Assembly (NCBI RefSeq): GCF_021311115.1
Contig: NZ_JAJTNP010000003.1
Span: 62,001 to 126,000 of the forward strand
Direction: 5' to 3'
DNA: 64,000 nucleotides
Origin: Chryseobacterium gwangjuense
GTDB taxonomy: Bacteria; Bacteroidota; Bacteroidia; Flavobacteriales; Weeksellaceae
This document shows positions 60,779 to 64,000 of the stretch, one piece after another. The position numbers and the translations under genes were made by a program. Position 1 is the first letter of the stretch. Each line of letters starts with the position of its first letter. The notes below the pieces were generated by a model. It searched no databases, was not told the origin of the DNA, and worked only from the letters and a program-made list of their open reading frames with translations.

Positions 60779-61536
60779 TATTTCTTACCGATAAAATTTA
60801 AACGAACATCTGCATTGGGTACCACTTCAGAATTTTTCTTGAAATAATCAATAAATAAATCTCTCAATTTAATTCCTGTAGGGATCGCTTCTCCTTTTGC
60901 GAAGAATTTCATGTTGTCACCACCTAAAGCCAAATAATCAGACGTAGCAATATAATAATCCTGAGTCGGGTTTACTGCTTTTCCGTTGATTAAAGTTTGG
61001 GTTAATTGTCCGTTATTGGTTTCAATGTATAAATGGGAAACCGGATTATTGACCTGAGTTTTTGCATAATACTCATAAAGTCCTTGCAAATCCGAACCTT
61101 TCATTTTTACAATAATCACTTCATTTTCGAAAGGCATTACTTCAAACACACTTTTCAGTAAAATATCACCTTTCCCGATCGTTGTACGGATTCCTCCGAT
61201 ATTGATTAGTGCAGCATCCACGTTTTTTTGAAGATGTTTTTTCGCCCATTCATCAGCTCCATCGAATGTATAGTCTGCTAAAAGATTGCCCAAATTACTA
61301 TTATCTCCTTGTTTAGTAAGGTCTGTATTGGTATGGGAGATTTTCTGATTCATCTCTTTATCCAATTTTTGCTTATAAGGTTCAATAATTTTTACAAACT
61401 CCTCATCATTCTTTAGCTCATTATTAATAGAAATATTTTTCTGGGTTTTCACCTCCGCAAGCTGCACCGAAGATGCCGTCTTACAAGCGGATAAAGTTGC
61501 CAGAGCAATTCCTAGTAATATGAATTTATTTTTCAT
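60778..61536 (-). CDS. 5'-nucleotidase C-terminal domain lipoprotein
   Basis: A 252-residue lipoprotein (lipobox LATLSAC, Cys near residue 18). The 5_nucleotid_C domain is clear: GNLLADYTFDGADEWAKKHL, ALINIGGIRTTIGKGDILLK, FEVMPFENEVIIVKMKGSDL and YYIATSDYLALGGDNMKFF. This is the substrate-binding half of 5'-nucleotidases that is usually fused to the metallophosphatase. Here it is first in a two-gene operon with that partner. Confidence 0.9.
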   Translation of the reverse strand: MKNKFILLGIALATLSACKTASSVQLAEVKTQKNISINNELKNDEEFVKIIEPYKQKLDKEMNQKISHTNTDLTKQGDNSNLGNLLADYTFDGADEWAKKHLQKNVDAALINIGGIRTTIGKGDILLKSVFEVMPFENEVIIVKMKGSDLQGLYEYYAKTQVNNPVSHLYIETNNGQLTQTLINGKAVNPTQDYYIATSDYLALGGDNMKFFAKGEAIPTGIKLRDLFIDYFKKNSEVVPNADVRLNFIGKK

Positions 61537-61703
61537 ATGTTGTAAATTTTTGTTGTAAGGTCATATGTAATCGCCAGTATTTTCACTGTTTTTTGTAAAT
61601 ATTTTCGGTTACAGCGATTTCATAATATCTTTTAGTATATGCAAATATAATTATATGTAGAATAAAACATTATTTTTTATGATAAATTCTTAGTCGAAAT
61701 GAT

Positions 61704-61711
61704 TAAATTTG
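61704..61711 (+). promoter_or_regulatory. -7 promoter element of dapA
   Basis: TAAATTTG, a full TAnnTTTG match, 19 nt before the dapA start. Confidence 0.55.
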
Positions 61712-61730
61712 GCAAAAATAATTCTAACAG

Positions 61731-62603
61731 ATGAGCATTTTAAAAGGAGTAGGTGTTGCATTGGTGACACCCTTTAATGAAGATTTATCCGTAGATTTCG
61801 AAAGTTTAACAAAATTAGTTGATTACAACATCGAAAACGGAACCAATTATTTAGTTGTTTTGGGAACTACAGCCGAAGCTGCGACGCTTTCTGCTGAGGA
61901 GAAGAAACAGGTGATTGAACATATCATTAAGGTTAATAATAAACGCGTTCCTTTGGTATTGGGAATTGGCGGAAACAATACTCTTGAAGTCAAGAAACAG
62001 ATTGAAGAAGCAGATCTTTCTGCATTTGATGCTGTACTTTCTGTATCACCTTATTACAATAAGCCTAATCAGGAGGGACTTTATCAGCATTATAAAATGT
62101 TGGCTTCTACAGGAAAAAATATCATTATTTACAATGTTCCGTCAAGAACAGGACAAAATATTGAAGCGGAAACCACACTACGTTTGGCAAATGAATTCCC
62201 GAATTTATTCTTAATTAAAGAAGCGGCACCTAATATTCTTCAGTATTTCGATATTTTAAGAAAAAAGCCTGAAGGTTTCAATTTGGTTTCTGGTGATGAT
62301 GAATATACACTTCCTGTAACTTTAGCAGGTGGAAACGGGGTGATTTCAGTAATCGGACAGGCATATCCGAAAGAATTCTCAACGATGGTTCAATTGGCTT
62401 TTGATAAAAAAGTTGATGAAGCTTATGAAATTCACAACAAATTAGTTGAAATCACTAGATTGATTTTTGCTGAAGGAAATCCTTGCGGAATTAAAGTAAT
62501 TTTAGCGGAAATGGGAATTATTAAAAATTATCTGAGACTTCCGTTGGTTAAGGCTTCTGAAGGTCTTCATGCAAAGATTAAAGCTGAAATGGCAAATATT
62601 TAA
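61731..62603 (+). CDS. dapA: 4-hydroxy-tetrahydrodipicolinate synthase
   Basis: A 290-residue enzyme that condenses pyruvate with aspartate semialdehyde, the first committed step to lysine and diaminopimelate. Signatures are GVALVTPFNEDLSVDF, VVLGTTAEAATLSAEEK, YNVPSRTGQN with the catalytic Tyr, and LIKEAAPN with the Schiff-base Lys. Length and order are standard. A terminator follows. Confidence 0.96.
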   Translation: MSILKGVGVALVTPFNEDLSVDFESLTKLVDYNIENGTNYLVVLGTTAEAATLSAEEKKQVIEHIIKVNNKRVPLVLGIGGNNTLEVKKQIEEADLSAFDAVLSVSPYYNKPNQEGLYQHYKMLASTGKNIIIYNVPSRTGQNIEAETTLRLANEFPNLFLIKEAAPNILQYFDILRKKPEGFNLVSGDDEYTLPVTLAGGNGVISVIGQAYPKEFSTMVQLAFDKKVDEAYEIHNKLVEITRLIFAEGNPCGIKVILAEMGIIKNYLRLPLVKASEGLHAKIKAEMANI

Positions 62604-62642
62604 TATGATTTTCCAGTAACATTTCAACGTTACAACAAACAT

Positions 62643-62685
62643 ATAAAGGTGAAAGGTTTAGTACTTTTCACCTTTTTTAATCAAG
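62643..62685 (+). terminator. Terminator after dapA
   Basis: AAAGGTGAAA pairs with TTTTCACCTTT (62646-62655 with 62666-62676), followed by T residues. It lies within a longer open frame from 62649, which argues that the next gene starts later. Confidence 0.85.
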
Positions 62686-62700
62686 AAAATTTAACTACAA

Positions 62701-63203
62701 TGAAATTTATAAAAGCTACAGAAAATGATATTCCTTTGATTCAGGAATTGGCAAGAAGATCCTGGGAGAATGCTTATGCAGAAATACTTTCCGGTGAACA
62801 AATGGAGTATATGCTCAGTACCATGTATTCTTATGATGAAATTGCGGGGCATTTACAAAATTTAAATTATCAGTATTATTTAATTCAAGATGAAAATAAT
62901 AATGCTTATGATGGTTTTATAGGTTATGAAAACAACTACGAAGAGAAGACGACAAAGCTTCACAGAATTTATCTTGTTCCGGAAAGCAAAGGAAAAGGAG
63001 TAGGAAAACAAGCATTACTTTTTTTAAATAAAAGTGTTGCCGAATTCGGTGACAAAAGAATTATTTTAAATGTGAATAAATACAATTCCGCAAGAAATTT
63101 TTACGAATCTCAAGGGTATAAAGTTTATGATGAAGGCGTTTTTGATATTGGGAATGGTTTTGTAATGGATGATTTTTTGATGGAATATTTAGTACAAAGC
63201 TAA
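62701..63203 (+). CDS. GNAT-family N-acetyltransferase
   Basis: 167 residues from ATG at 62701 (MKFIKATENDIPLIQELA). The upstream GTG at 62649 would run through the dapA terminator. It is a GNAT domain with HRIYLVPESKGKGVGKQALL (acetyl-CoA loop) and NKYNSARNFYESQGYK. It has similarity in style to polyamine- and PaiA-type acetyltransferases, but the substrate is not proven. Confidence 0.88.
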
Positions 63204-63361
63204 AAATTATATAACATTTTATTATAATTCTATAATAGGTGAATTTATTTATCTTGGCATATTTGCAAGTATCAAGTCACTTATAAATATAACATACATA
63301 TACTTTGTTATTAGCATTTTTAGCTTTTTAGTAAGTATATTTTTTTTCATCCTTAGTGTTT

Positions 63362-63398
63362 AATTCCTGTATTGAATAGATACAGGAATTTTTTTTTG
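63362..63398 (+). terminator. Terminator in the 63204-63466 spacer, possible small RNA end
   Basis: The 11-bp stem AATTCCTGTAT/ATACAGGAATT (63362-63372 with 63380-63390) and eight T residues. It is 159 nt beyond the GNAT stop. A CATATTTG promoter-like motif near 63258 raises the option of a short non-coding transcript. Otherwise the spacer shows nothing. Confidence 0.8.
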
Positions 63399-63466
63399 CA
63401 GAACTATATCACTTGCATTTGAAATAATAGTATATTTACTTAGAATATAAACACATTAGGATTAGG

Positions 63467-64000
63467 ATGAAAATGTATGTTAAGTTTGATTTCAATGCTC
63501 TCTGCAGGAAAGTATTGGACGACCAGTTGAAAGAATACGGATTGAAATACCGAATGCTCGATTTTGGTGAAGTTGAGTTTTATGAAGACTTTACTCAAGA
63601 GCAGCATCTTGTTTTTAAAAGAAAACTTCAGGACTATGGTATTGAGATCATCGAAAGTCAAAAAATAGCCTTGGTGCAGAAAATAAAAGATGCGATTGTA
63701 GGACTTGTTTTTGCGGAAAACAATATTTCTATAAAGGCTTCTATTTATATTGCAGAAAAACTGAACCATAGCTACGGATACTTGTCGAATCTGTTTTCAG
63801 AAATTACGTATACTTCGATAGAAAACTTTATCATTATTCAAAAAATTGAATATGCTAAAGAATTGATGTTGAGTAATAAATACAGCTTAACGGAAATTTC
63901 ATTAAAACTAAACTATTCAAGTGTGGCACATTTAAGCAGTCAATTTAAGAATATCACGGGTCTTACACCCTCCCAATTTTTAAAGATTATAGGAAAAAGG
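63467..64000 (+). CDS. AraC-type helix-turn-helix regulator (partial at its 3' end)
   Basis: 178 codons are open from ATG at 63467 to the right edge with no stop, so the end lies outside the window. The N-terminal part (MYVKFDFNALCRKVLDDQLK, then YGLKYRMLDFGEVEF) is a small domain. The C-terminal part is the AraC double helix-turn-helix: NNISIKASIYIAEKLNHSYG and SLTEISLKLNYSSVAHLSSQ, followed by FKNITGLTPSQFLK. From memory, proteins of about 190 residues of this type are common in Chryseobacterium. Targets are unknown. Confidence 0.88.
   Translation, partial: MKMYVKFDFNALCRKVLDDQLKEYGLKYRMLDFGEVEFYEDFTQEQHLVFKRKLQDYGIEIIESQKIALVQKIKDAIVGLVFAENNISIKASIYIAEKLNHSYGYLSNLFSEITYTSIENFIIIQKIEYAKELMLSNKYSLTEISLKLNYSSVAHLSSQFKNITGLTPSQFLKIIGKR

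Noticed and set aside
62649..62700. Upstream GTG start for the GNAT gene after dapA
   Set aside because: It lies within the dapA terminator hairpin. The ATG at 62701 begins the family homology.

Overview
The window reads as a chromosome segment of a Chryseobacterium-like member of the Bacteroidota (Flavobacteriia, Weeksellaceae). The signs are AT-rich spacers, promoters of the Bacteroidota type (TTG, then about 20 nt, then TAnnTTTG), type IX secretion (a PorZ-like protein and a secreted nuclease with a C-terminal sorting domain), a short molybdopterin-less NuoG, a GG-leader peptide starting MKNLKKISR, and spacers built from reiterated short words such as ATTACTCATT. The genus is inferred from style and is not proven.

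Layout. Positions 1-4770 (minus) hold three genes of a contractile-injection/type VI-like unit: a LysM protein, a DUF4280 PAAR-like protein, and a large cell-wall-degrading effector (GH19-like plus M23) that runs off the left edge. Positions 4872-19303 (minus) hold a complete complex I operon, nuoA to nuoN, with an outer-membrane-type protein inserted between nuoF and nuoG. Positions 19394-31524 hold housekeeping and unrelated genes: GNAT, zinc peptidase, YigZ, a bacteriocin-like peptide, ribD, a DUF349 protein, aroE, a secreted nuclease, a LolC/E-type permease, rbfA and methylmalonyl-CoA epimerase. A normal tRNA(CAT), a 47-residue DUF1737 gene ending in a tetranucleotide repeat, and a structured element follow. 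Then come tatD, deoD, AraC, acyltransferase and VOC genes.

Positions 37380-41997 are the unusual part. Two promoter-led clusters of tRNA-like genes (His, Lys, Ser, Asp, an armless Asp-like 56-mer, Pro, Asn, Cys; then three damaged copies including Lys UUU) are interspersed with repeated hairpin elements and three tiny Cys-containing peptide ORFs. An RNase H-fold YkuK-family gene lies between the clusters and a slipin gene after them. Most array tRNAs keep synthetase identity bases (C73 for His, G73 for Asp/Asn, U73 for Cys, C1:G72 with A73 for Pro) while their cores are irregular. I infer that they are chargeable or nuclease-visible mimics, perhaps decoys in an RNA damage/repair setting, rather than the cell's main translation tRNAs. 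This is the best candidate for an undescribed system.

Positions 42124-64000 hold an MBOAT/AlgJ-like O-acetylation pair, a SulP transporter, TerC, a catalase-fold protein, FKBP, an Rrf2 regulator with twin operators and its NmrA-like target, an M23 peptidase, gpsA, mqo, a small DUF1684 group, recO-porZ, a 5'-nucleotidase split over two genes, dapA, a GNAT, and an AraC-type regulator cut by the right edge. No rRNA, CRISPR array, insertion sequence or prophage structural gene was seen.
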